A DNA stretch of 64,000 nt from Prorocentrum cordatum (taxonomy: Eukaryota; Sar; Dinophyceae; Prorocentrales; Prorocentraceae). Position numbers and translations under genes: made by a program. Under the pieces are notes generated by a model that had not been told where the DNA came from, did no database searches, and saw nothing but the letters and a program-made list of their open reading frames with translations. Location: NCBI GenBank assembly GCA_963575745.1, contig CAUYUJ010015744.1, positions 134,288-198,287 on the forward strand, written 5' to 3'. Below, in pieces: positions 55,146 through 63,755 of the stretch (position 1 is the stretch's first letter; the number at the start of each line of letters is the position of its first letter).

Positions 55146-58100
55146 ATTCTAATTCCCGTGGTGAGGTCGGCACAATCATTTTGGGACCCCCTGGTGTCCT
55201 GGTTGATTGTTCTTTCCTCTGGGCACCCCGCAACCTTCGGTTTTCTCGCTCGTTCGCTTTCAATTCTAGCACATACTCTTCATCGGCAAGCTGATACCGA
55301 TGGGCTCTCATGCAGGCCCTCAGGAGGTCCGCTGGGTCCCCTTTGTCCTTTGTCAGAGCGTCCGCCAACTGTCGGTTTGTCGGGCACCATCTAAAGCTAG
55401 CACCACATCGTTGGACCGAATCCTTAATCACCACCACGTCGATAGCACACCTCTTGTCTTCTAGGCTAGATGGAGACGTATTGGCCTTCACATGATCATA
55501 TAATGACTTGCAGTCTGTCACGACTATCGGCTCCCGGGTGTTCATGCAGGCATCGATGTTTCCGATCTCGAGGGGCCCATCGAGGGCCTCGTACAGCAGC
55601 AGCGACATCCATTCTAGAGCGGCACAGCATATTGAAGCCGCTTGGGCCTCTCCCGATAAGGTACTTGGCACCAGTCGTTTTAGCCGAAAGGATCTCCAGT
55701 TGAAAGGAGTCCAAGGGGCCTCGTGTCCGGTGGCCATATCCTTAGATGTAAAAGCCAAGATGTACCCCGCCTGAGTCCCGTTGTTTTTGGCATTCCCCCA
55801 TGCAGCGTCCAAATGAGCGATCATCGTCAGCTGATCGGGCGGTATCGGTAGATACGTGATGGCAAGGTCGGCATACTGTTTTGCCCTCCGTACCATCGCA
55901 GCACCCTGGGCAAGCTCTCCCACCGTCGGCGACGGGAAACAGCTCTGTCCAAAAGACACCTGGCAAGAAAGGTCTGGTCGAGTTTCCTTGCACACCCAGC
56001 CACCGTCTCCAAAACAGGATCGCCCCTGGGCTATCTCGTAGTCGGTCGCTTTGGCTTTCGTGTCCCGGAGTCGTTGACGACTGAATCGAACGGGCCGCAT
56101 TTTCTCCACGAACTTGGACTGGTTCCCCTGGATGATTTTCGTTTTCGGGTCCTGAGTGTAGTTGGTTCCGCAAAATTCCCCATGGTGTACTTGCCACTTC
56201 CGAAACGGAAAACGTTCGCGCAGGAGTCGGATGGCCTCAGTGTACTTAGGACCGGCACCACCAGTGATACTGTCGTCCACATGACAAGCCAGCACCCCGG
56301 CCAGTTTGCCCTGGTCTCGCAAAAAGTACAGGCAAGGGTCAAGGCGGCTAGAACGGAAGCCAAGTCGTTGCAGGTAACCGTCGAACTCCTGAAACCATTC
56401 GAAGGGGGCGTCGTTTTTCCCGTACAGGTTTCCGACAACTTCCAGGATCTCCCCCTCAGGATGTCCAGGAACTCCCTTGGGCAGCGTCGTAAAAAGTGGT
56501 TCCCGTCGTTTGATGTTCTTGGCTTCCGGAAAAGCACAGTGTACATCACCGAATTGCAGATCCCACTGGTGGCTAGCCACCATCTGGAAGCAAACGGCTC
56601 GGCCGAAGGGCGTGATAGTCGGGCTCTGCAGTTTTCCCTCTTGAATCAGTTCCGGCAAATCTGGATCCAGATATCCCCGAAGACACCACCGGGCCTTGAC
56701 CCGAGTCGGCTGGCCCTCCTCCTCCTTCTCGGTCATCACAAAACGTCCCGGGATAAACCGCTTCTCCCATGTCGTCCTGACCTCCTGCTCCTCTTTCTTG
56801 GGGACCACCCGTAAGCAACCCTTCTGGATCAGGTTATCAATCTCCAGGGCCCGTGCCGTCTCGGCTCTGCGTAAAAGCTCGCTGGAGGCGCCCTTGAAAC
56901 TGAGCTCCTTGCGGCCGCGGCGAGAAATGGCTCCTGCCAGAAGCGCCGTAAAAGGTTGTCGCCATGCTGCCACATCCGTGTTTTCCGTCCGTTGGATGTG
57001 GTCGATGGCAGCTGCCGCAAAAGCCGCGGTCTCAGGTCCCTCGGCCTGGGCCTGCAGCTTGTCACGCACCGGAGACGGGGCTCGGGTCGTCTGGAGGAGG
57101 AACGGTAGGTTCTCGTGAGCAACATCCTCAGGAGCTATCATTGGGATAAGGCCCTCCTCATCTCCGTCAGGAATCAGATCTGGATCGGGTGCATCGTCAA
57201 AGGAGGACCTCGGAGGCTGTTGGGGCACTGACTGGGTCCCGTCGTCGCTCGGTCGTCTCGTGTTGGGTCGTCGTCGTGGTCGGGTATCCGTCGTGGTATC
57301 GTCAGCAGGTCGTTTTAGCGTCATTCGTCGTCGTGGTGGTCGTGAGGTCGGCGTCGGACCTACAGCAGGGGTCGGAGAGGGTCTGGTAGGAGGCTCTTGA
57401 GGCACTGGGGGTCCTTGTTCCATCATACTCTCTGGAGGCCCGTCGGGTCGCACAGCAGCTTGGGGTACCTCAGGAGGGCTTTCAGCGGGTGCACTCTCGG
57501 GATCTGGAGCCGAAACTCCAGGTGGGTACTCCTGTCGGGTAAGGTCGAGAAAGTGAAGGTGTCCCCCAACAGTGCTGAGCTTCTGCTGCTCACTTTGGAG
57601 CACTTGCTCCACGAGATGATCCGCTTGTACCTCGCTGGTCGAGGCTGGGCGTAGTTGTGAAGGATCGGCACGAATGAGATGTCCCCGATGTGATAACCAC
57701 CAGTTACGTCCCTGTTGGCCAATAAGGATTCCGCGCCCGTGCCATCGGGCATGAGCCTTTTTCCCCTTCCTCCAGTAAGCCACCTTGTCCCCAGGTTGGA
57801 AAGGATGTGTCACCCGGTTGCGGGCTGCGACAGCTCGACGAAGGTCCTGGTCGTCCCGGGCCTGTAACAAAGCTTGCATCGCATGTTGTCGGATCGTCCG
57901 CGAGCGCGCACACGCGGTGTCGTAAAGGGGGCCGGCGGCACTGACCACATCTATCTGATCTTGAAGCAAATCGCCGGGCAAACGAGGCTCCTGACCCAGC
58001 ACGTGCTGGTAAGGAGAGTAACCGTCCACCCGCAGCATCCGCTGCTTGGCATCAGTTGTCGCGTCGACACATTCGGCCCACTCCTCATAATTCTGTGGCT

Positions 58101-61100
58101 GAGCTGTCTCCAACAGCTTCTTGAACACACGTTTCCACCATCCCCCGTGCGATTCTGTCTTCCCGTTCTGCCATTGTCCCTCCCCCGCCACAGGCACAAT
58201 CTCAGTCTGTTCGAGCTCTAAGGGGTCCGTCAGAGCAGTACCGATGTTTGCCTTCCCGGCATCTACCACAATGCGCTCGGCTGGTCCGGCCCAGCGCTTC
58301 CAAAACTGTCGGTACCCCTCTCGTATGGTCCCAGAGTTTTCCCCCTGCAATAGCGGCACAACCGTCTGAAACGAAGAGGCATCATCCACGATATTTAGGG
58401 CCGGTACCGTGTGAGTTGACCCCTTCCATCCGGGAATGTTCATACAATCGAGCCCTACCTGTTTGTTGAACTCCAGAATACGGTGTCCCGATACAGTCCC
58501 AGAAGGTTTCGGCAGCTTGTTTTCGTCACAGATATCACACCGAAAACTGCGGGCCATCTTGATAGCCTCGTCGTGGCCTCCCCCGTGTTTCAGGATCCGC
58601 ACCATTTCCCGTGGGGCCGCATGGCCCAGATTGAGGTGGAGCTTCTTGAGGGCATTCCTGATGTTTTGGGCATTTGCGATCGGCGGGGGTGTCTGTCGTC
58701 CCTCGGAACCTTCGCACTGGGTCTCGGGATCCTCCAGACCTGCAGCCAAACAGCAGTGCTGAAGCTCGGCATCAAGTAACTGAAGCTTCTCACGAGATCG
58801 CGCCTCCCTGGCACCGGCCTCCAGGGGTAGCAGGTCGAGCTCTTGCTCGAACCTCAGAGGAGCGTCCACGCGCGCAGCCCAAAACTGTTCGATGTCGTCC
58901 GTGCCTCGCAAGATCGCATCACAAAAATCCGTCGTATATCGGCCAGCCCACTTGCTTCGAGAGACTCCGTTGGATTTCCCCTCGATCGTCACATGGTCGT
59001 GATTCCCAGGGCACCGTTTCCCCAGACAGTGTGATAGGCGTGCCGAGGAAACCAGTAAGCGTGTGTGTTTCTTCATGTGGTTTGGGCCCCCGGGCTCCCG
59101 CAAGCCGTGTGCACACATATCTGTTTCAACCTCGAGCATCCGTTCCATCAGTCGTTTCATCTCTGGCATCTTCCAGGCAAGAGATCGAACTGGGTGTTCG
59201 AAAACCGCATCCCCCCCTCGGTCCAACTGTGCGTGTATCTCTTGAATGCAATAGCGTATGTGCGCGCGTGCTTGTCGTACCATGCGCATATGTTCCGTCA
59301 CACTGTACAGTCGTGCATTCACAGTCGCAAAGCCACCGCACCACGTACAAGGGGGACAAGCAACCAATACTTTCGGTCGGAAACGTTTCAGTTCGTTTGA
59401 GACCCGATGTTGTACCCCTCGGTCCTCCAGATGGCATCCCGTAAGTAAATCATAGCTTCGTCCGGTTCCACGATCGGTGTCTTCAGCTCGTTTAAGTACC
59501 CGAGGGGGTGAGAAAAGTTCCGCTACTCTCCACGTCACCTTCTCCCTGGAGATCCCAAGAGCATCCCGAAGGTGTCCTTGGAGCAGCCGTCGGGTTTTTC
59601 GTTTCAGCACCGAGGTCCCGGGGTCCTCCAGATCCTCCTCCGAGGCCTTCGACTCGTTCCTCCCCGCGATGTCCTCCTGGTACTCGTCCTTCCCGACATC
59701 CTCCTCGACGCTGTCCTCCTGCTTCCCCTCTTTCGGCTCCTCCTCATTCTGCTTCACCTCCTCCGCGCTCTCGGGCTCAAGCTGGCACTCGATCCCGTCT
59801 GGCACATCGTTAGAGGGGGCTGACACGACGCAGGCTTCGTAGCCCTGCTCGATGATTGGCATGATGTAGTTGCCCGACTCCGTCTCTTCTAACACCACGG
59901 TAGTGTCCAGAGCGTCGAAGGTGATTCGATTCTCCGTGAAATCCATGCGGCCCTTGAGGGCCTTCAGCAGCGGCTTGCTCAAAAGGAGCGGGACGTCGCC
60001 CTGTACCACGGCCGCCGTGATGTGGCCTGTCACGCCACCTATCTGTACTGGAATCTTGACCGCCTGCTGGGTCTCCTCGCGACCACTGTTGCCAAAACGG
60101 AAAACATTGGCCTCCTCGTAGAACTCTAGTGCGAGGCCACGCTGCTCGAGAAGCTTCTGTAACTTCCGCAACGGGTTGACTCCGATGAGCGTCCTTCCGC
60201 AGCCCGGGTCTACCACTCCCTTGCCGATGGGACAAGCGAAGAAGATCTCCATCACGGGTTCCAGGTGAAGCTTCTCCCGATGGGCACGCAGGCGTTGTAG
60301 CACCGTGGCCAGGCTCGCATCATGAGCCCCTGGCCCCTCCATGACCAGGAAGGCTGCCGCGGCTCCGGTTGGTGGTCGATTTCGCTGGTGCTTGCCCTTG
60401 CCGCTGCCCTTCTTGCGAGGGCACTCCCGCGACCAGTGACCGATCTGTTTGCAGCTGTGGCACCGTGTCTTCCTCTTGGCCTCGTCCAGCTCACGGCGGA
60501 ACGTGATCTGCAGCTTGTCGGCTTTCTGGAAATTCCTGGTCTTGCGGGCATCGTTGATCTCCTGTCGCTTCTCCTTCCACGTAGCAGCCAGAACCTCGAC
60601 GAGCTCGGACTCTTCGAAGATCTCCTCGTCCTCGGGGGTGTCGGCCATCGTCGAGCCATCACCGGCCAACAGGGCCTCTATGTCCGCGAACTCGTCGTCC
60701 TGAGTGTAGGACTCTGGCGCCCACGGTTGGGGCGGTGGAGGCACCGGTTCCTCGTCCTCAGCGTTGTCAGCCATGAACGCACCTGCCTCGGTGCGGCGCA
60801 GCTTCGGTATCTTGTACGTCGGGAAAACCGCTCGGATAGCCACCTCCATGGACTCCGCCGTGTACTTGTCGGCCTTCGCCTTCACGATCGCCCTCTGGTC
60901 GGGCGTGAACCCACAGCGATGAAGCATGATCCAGGCCTGAGCTTCCGTCGGAAACTGTACGTTGGCCTTGGCGCCACACTTTTGGAAAACTTCCTTGGAT
61001 CGGCCCAGCCAGGCTGTCACATGCTCGCCTTCACGTCCTTGAAGCCCGAAAACGGCCTCCAGGTGCTCGCCTAGCACGTCCTCCTGCTCCTTGGCGGGCC

Positions 61101-61359
61101 AGCGCTTCTCCAATAGCTGCAGAAGTTGGACGTCGCCGTCCTCGCACTCGTAGTCCTCGAACTCCAGGTGGTCCACAACCTCCAGCGCCGAGCCCTGGAG
61201 CAAGGTGTAGATGAAGGGTCCACGTTGCTCTTTCTCTAGCTTCCTACAGGCCATCGCCGAGCGAGCCCACTTGATCCACTTTCGCAGCTCCTGGTGGCTA
61301 CCCTGGCTACCATCGCCATGAAAATACCGAAGTCCTTTCGGGTCCGTGGTGTCGCTCAT
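55144..61359 (-). CDS. gag-pol: Copia Gag-Pol polyprotein with inserted methyltransferase-like domain
   Basis: A single 2071-codon frame with no frameshift between gag and pol. Residues 10-195: Gag capsid region (LRKWIKWARSAM, VTAWLGRSKEVF). 300-313: zinc knuckle C-x2-C-x4-H-x4-C (CHSCKQIGHWSREC). About 372-500: aspartic protease with VVDPGCGRTLIG, where the usual D-S/T-G reads DPG. 608-820: methyltransferase-like insert. 905-944: integrase H-x4-H-x27-C-x2-C zinc site. 971/1033/1069: catalytic D, D and E with exactly 35 residues between the last two. 1189-1240: integrase C-terminal region. 1245-1440: Pro-rich linker. 1510-1760: RVT_2 reverse transcriptase with D1605 (DVHCAF), LYGKNDAPFEW and HVDD (1693-1696). 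1847-2010: RNase H with D1851, E1904, D1949 and D2000 (LADALTK). It replicates via cytoplasmic particles and integrates in the nucleus. ATG follows the PBS by 70 nt. All catalytic residues are present. Confidence 0.95.
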   Translation of the reverse strand: MSDTTDPKGLRYFHGDGSQGSHQELRKWIKWARSAMACRKLEKEQRGPFIYTLLQGSALEVVDHLEFEDYECEDGDVQLLQLLEKRWPAKEQEDVLGEHLEAVFGLQGREGEHVTAWLGRSKEVFQKCGAKANVQFPTEAQAWIMLHRCGFTPDQRAIVKAKADKYTAESMEVAIRAVFPTYKIPKLRRTEAGAFMADNAEDEEPVPPPPQPWAPESYTQDDEFADIEALLAGDGSTMADTPEDEEIFEESELVEVLAATWKEKRQEINDARKTRNFQKADKLQITFRRELDEAKRKTRCHSCKQIGHWSRECPRKKGSGKGKHQRNRPPTGAAAAFLVMEGPGAHDASLATVLQRLRAHREKLHLEPVMEIFFACPIGKGVVDPGCGRTLIGVNPLRKLQKLLEQRGLALEFYEEANVFRFGNSGREETQQAVKIPVQIGGVTGHITAAVVQGDVPLLLSKPLLKALKGRMDFTENRITFDALDTTVVLEETESGNYIMPIIEQGYEACVVSAPSNDVPDGIECQLEPESAEEVKQNEEEPKEGKQEDSVEEDVGKDEYQEDIAGRNESKASEEDLEDPGTSVLKRKTRRLLQGHLRDALGISREKVTWRVAELFSPPRVLKRAEDTDRGTGRSYDLLTGCHLEDRGVQHRVSNELKRFRPKVLVACPPCTWCGGFATVNARLYSVTEHMRMVRQARAHIRYCIQEIHAQLDRGGDAVFEHPVRSLAWKMPEMKRLMERMLEVETDMCAHGLREPGGPNHMKKHTRLLVSSARLSHCLGKRCPGNHDHVTIEGKSNGVSRSKWAGRYTTDFCDAILRGTDDIEQFWAARVDAPLRFEQELDLLPLEAGAREARSREKLQLLDAELQHCCLAAGLEDPETQCEGSEGRQTPPPIANAQNIRNALKKLHLNLGHAAPREMVRILKHGGGHDEAIKMARSFRCDICDENKLPKPSGTVSGHRILEFNKQVGLDCMNIPGWKGSTHTVPALNIVDDASSFQTVVPLLQGENSGTIREGYRQFWKRWAGPAERIVVDAGKANIGTALTDPLELEQTEIVPVAGEGQWQNGKTESHGGWWKRVFKKLLETAQPQNYEEWAECVDATTDAKQRMLRVDGYSPYQHVLGQEPRLPGDLLQDQIDVVSAAGPLYDTACARSRTIRQHAMQALLQARDDQDLRRAVAARNRVTHPFQPGDKVAYWRKGKKAHARWHGRGILIGQQGRNWWLSHRGHLIRADPSQLRPASTSEVQADHLVEQVLQSEQQKLSTVGGHLHFLDLTRQEYPPGVSAPDPESAPAESPPEVPQAAVRPDGPPESMMEQGPPVPQEPPTRPSPTPAVGPTPTSRPPRRRMTLKRPADDTTTDTRPRRRPNTRRPSDDGTQSVPQQPPRSSFDDAPDPDLIPDGDEEGLIPMIAPEDVAHENLPFLLQTTRAPSPVRDKLQAQAEGPETAAFAAAAIDHIQRTENTDVAAWRQPFTALLAGAISRRGRKELSFKGASSELLRRAETARALEIDNLIQKGCLRVVPKKEEQEVRTTWEKRFIPGRFVMTEKEEEGQPTRVKARWCLRGYLDPDLPELIQEGKLQSPTITPFGRAVCFQMVASHQWDLQFGDVHCAFPEAKNIKRREPLFTTLPKGVPGHPEGEILEVVGNLYGKNDAPFEWFQEFDGYLQRLGFRSSRLDPCLYFLRDQGKLAGVLACHVDDSITGGAGPKYTEAIRLLRERFPFRKWQVHHGEFCGTNYTQDPKTKIIQGNQSKFVEKMRPVRFSRQRLRDTKAKATDYEIAQGRSCFGDGGWVCKETRPDLSCQVSFGQSCFPSPTVGELAQGAAMVRRAKQYADLAITYLPIPPDQLTMIAHLDAAWGNAKNNGTQAGYILAFTSKDMATGHEAPWTPFNWRSFRLKRLVPSTLSGEAQAASICCAALEWMSLLLYEALDGPLEIGNIDACMNTREPIVVTDCKSLYDHVKANTSPSSLEDKRCAIDVVVIKDSVQRCGASFRWCPTNRQLADALTKDKGDPADLLRACMRAHRYQLADEEYVLELKANERENRRLRGAQRKEQSTRTPGGPKMIVPTSPRELE
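58900..59538 (-). other. Methyltransferase-like domain within Gag-Pol (residues 608-820)
   Basis: It lies between protease and integrase, where Ty1/copia elements normally have only a linker. Motifs in order: VAELFSPPRVLKRAE (614-620 in the place of a SAM-binding motif I, but without the usual glycines), SYDLLTGCHLED, VLVACPPCTWCGG (669-676; a PPC loop as in C5-cytosine methyltransferases), VFEHPVRSLAW (FEHP where C5 enzymes have ENV), CAHGLREPGG, KHTRLLVSS, CPGNHDHVTIEG and GRYTTDFCDAIL. The series fits a degenerate Rossmann-type DNA methyltransferase. C5 methyltransferases captured by dinoflagellate retrotransposons are known from the literature; whether this one belongs to that family or is active is open. 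Confidence 0.6.
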
Positions 61360-61429
61360 GATTTGGTCTGTCGTCTGCCGGCGCCTCCCGGCAGGATGGT
61401 GATGTGCCTCGCCTCAGGCACGGGAGCAA

Positions 61430-61444
61430 CCTGCTCCGCTACCA
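61430..61444 (-). promoter_or_regulatory. Primer-binding site
   Basis: On the minus strand TGGTAGCGGAGCAGG begins one base after the LTR ends in CCCA. Its start TGGTAGC-GAG is complementary, with one mismatch, to the 3' end of a eukaryotic initiator tRNA-Met, the usual primer of copia elements. Confidence 0.65.
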
Positions 61445-61445
61445 A

Positions 61446-61653
61446 TGGGAAAGCCACAGCTTCCCACTGGCTGACATCCGAAGCCCTGAAGGAACTCTTT
61501 TGGGTCTACCGGGCGCTCCGCACTCTCGTGATATCCCCTGGTCCGAAACAGCAGCGGCACGCATATGTGACGGGCTGAGCACTGAACAGAACAAGACACT
61601 GAGAGCACAACAAGCTACATGACATTGGTCTGTGGCTCATACTGACAAAAACA
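61446..61653 (-). repeat. 5' LTR of the copia element
   Basis: 208 bp. On the minus strand it starts TGTTTTTGTCAG and ends CTTTCCCA (TG...CA ends). It must hold the promoter and polyadenylation signal, but no TATA-like box stands out, as usual in dinoflagellates. Confidence 0.95.
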
Positions 61654-61905
61654 TCCTCCTCCTCCTCCTCCTCCTCCTCCTCCTCCTCCTCCTCCTCCTC
61701 CTCCTCCTCCTCCCCCTCCCCTCCTCCTCCTCCTCCTCCTCCTCCTCTCTCCTCCTCCTCCTCCTCCTGCTCCTCCTCCTCCTCCTCCTCCTCCTCCTTC
61801 CCCCTCCTCCTCCTCCTCCTCCTCCTCCTCCTCCTCCTCCTCCTCCTCCTCCTCCTCCTCGTCCTCCTTGCCCTCCTCCTCCTCCTCCTCCTCCTCCTCC
61901 TCGAA
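61654..61905. repeat. CCT microsatellite abutting the 5' LTR
   Basis: TCCTCCTCC starts with the first base after the LTR and runs about 250 bp with few interruptions. Glu- or Leu-runs in the frames here are artefacts. Confidence 0.95.
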
Positions 61906-62064
61906 CCTCCGGTCCCCTCCTGCCTTTCCCTCCCTCCGTCCGGCGCGCCAGGTGCCGGCAGAGGCGCCGGCCGCCAGCGGCGCTCCAGGCACGGGGCCTC
62001 GGGCGAGTCGACGCGGTCCGCCGGGAAGAAGTTCGAGTGGAGCGAGACGGATCTGACAGTGAGC

Positions 62065-62184
62065 GCGGGGGGGGGGGGGGGGGTGGGGGGGGGAGGGGAG
62101 GAGGAGAGGGAGGAGAGGGAGGGGAGGGGAGGGGAGGAGGGGCAGGGGGAGAGGGAGAGAAGGAGAGAGGGGGGGGAGAGAGAT
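62065..62184. repeat. G/GGA tract before the second SL relic
   Basis: A G-run (62067-62092) then GGAGAGGGAGG repeats up to 62182. Confidence 0.9.
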
Positions 62185-62206
62185 TCCGTGGCCATTCTGG
62201 CTCAAG
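62185..62206 (+). other. DinoSL spliced-leader relic, second
   Basis: TCCGTGGCCATTCTGGCTC followed by AAG: 20 of 22 positions match the DinoSL (two transitions). It is not followed by GT, so it is a reinserted mRNA 5' end rather than an SL RNA gene. Confidence 0.75.
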
Positions 62207-62439
62207 GCCACGGGACGCCCGACGACCGCGAGTCCCTCGCGGGCGTTCCTGGAGCGCGAGGGGTCTCGCGCTTTGGGCCAGATGCAACCTTAGCGCTGCT
62301 TGACAGTGGGGCTACTCTGCCTACTGCTCTCGTGGGAGCCCTCGGTCCGAGGGCAGCAGCAACGGTGCAAGGTGTCGCTTCAGGCGGCAACGGCAACGGC
62401 AAAAAGCAGGCGCGGGGCCCTAAGTCCGTGGGCGGGTTG

Positions 62440-63755
62440 GAAGCTCGATCTGCCAAGGCGGGCGAGAAGTGGTTCTGCAAGACCCGCTCCAGGCCCGACT
62501 CTGAGGGACATCGACTCGTCAACTTTCCAACATCGCAAGGCTTGCCTCAAGTGTGGATGCTCGAAGGCGGCGAGGTTCGCCGGCACGCCGAAGGCCACGA
62601 GCCCCTCGGTCAGAGCGCGCGAGGTTGCAGGCAGGCAGCTGGCGCATCACAATGTAAGGCCCCGGATCGGGGAGCTTGCCGAGCTCAGGCAGGCCGCGGC
62701 TGCAGGCGAGGCATGCCGGGCAACCCAGGCATGGTGCCGCGCAGCTGGAGGCGGAGCTGGTGCCTGTTCGCAAGGCCAGGCTCGCAGAGGTGGATGCGCG
62801 GCTGGCGGCCATCAAGCACTGCGAGGGCGAGGCGTTCGCCAAACTCAGGAGAAGACTGGCCGCCGAGCAGAACACCCTGCGGCTGGGGCTCTTCCAGGAG
62901 AGGCCCTCGGAGCACCAGCTGCGCTCCTGGACGGACACGGCCAAGAAGCGGAAGCGCCAGCTCAGCAAGCAGAAGGGCGAGCTGGAGGGGATCCGCGTTC
63001 AGATCAGGAAGATGCAGGCCCATGAACCGGAGCTGGAGGCGGCCATCATTGAGTGGGAGCAGATGGTCAAGCAGCTCAAGGTGGACCAGCTCGAGGCGGT
63101 CGGCAAGGTGCCCCAGCCCCTTCAGTACGACGCGGACGGGCTGCTGGCAGGGCTGGGGAACATGCCAATTGCTGTGGCTGGGTTGGGGACTCTTCTCGAG
63201 AACTTGCTGCTGCCGCCTGGGTATCGCGACGTGGTGCTCAAGGCGGCGCAGGCCAAGGAAGAAAAGCTACGTCGGGCGGCTGCGGATGCTATGCCACATG
63301 CAGCACCAGCTGTTCCCACCGCCCCTGTGGGGGCAGCAGATGGGGCGGGCGAAGGCGGTGGTGGTGCCGCCAGCGTGCCCGCAGGGAACGACGAGATGGA
63401 CGACAAGGAGCTCTCCCTGTACCAGCAGAAGGACTGGCTGCGGAAGGTGGGCACTTTTGACGTCCGCTGGCCAGGTGTGCCTGTGCCTGGCCCGCCCGAG
63501 GACGCAGTGCGTGCCGCCCTCGAGCGCATCTTCGACACGGTGGGCGGTGGTGCCAAGAGGGCACGCTTGGCCCGAGGGCTCGCAGGTGCGAGGGCGCGGG
63601 GGGGCCTTGACGACTGGGACCTTCAGGCGGATGAGCAGGCGGCTCAAGCCACGGGGCTGGGCCTCTCTGTTCATCTTTGCGCGCGGCGACGACGGGCGGC
63701 GTGGCCGGGGAGGTGCACTCCCCTGGGGCCCGTCGGCTTGGGAAGTTCCGCTTAG
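62440..63755 (+). pseudogene. Retroelement ORF1-like protein (zinc finger and coiled coil), frameshifted
   Basis: A Cys-rich finger is split by a frameshift: EKWFCKTRSRPDSEGHRLVN in one frame (62463-62522), then STFQHRKACLKCGCSK in the next (about 62516-62563). The two halves together suggest a C-x2-C...C-x2-C finger. A third frame (62676-63755) gives a coiled coil with ELVPVRKARLAEVDARLAAI, KKRKRQLSKQKGELEGIRVQ and AAIIEWEQMVKQLKVDQLEA (about residues 25-145). Then come a hydrophobic segment (LLAGLGNMPIAVAGLGTLLE), a glycine-rich linker and a conserved-looking DKELSLYQQKDWLRKVGTFD. Finger plus coiled coil after an SL relic resembles the ORF1 position of the LINE at 2240, though the proteins are not similar. 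The end (about 63690 on) runs into a satellite. No endonuclease or RT follows within the window. Confidence 0.5.

Larger units (their letters stand above)
54001..61653 (-). mobile_element. Intact Ty1/copia LTR retrotransposon (with methyltransferase-like domain)
   Basis: Minus-strand order: 5' LTR (61446-61653), primer-binding site (61430-61444), Gag-Pol (55144-61359), accessory ORF (54305-54829), weak purine tract, and 3' LTR (54001-54202, six bases lost to the gap). Protease-integrase-RT-RNase H order and RVT_2-type motifs place it in Ty1/copia. The LTRs differ at a single base and the 6.2-kb ORF is unbroken, so the copy is young and may be active. Confidence 0.95.
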
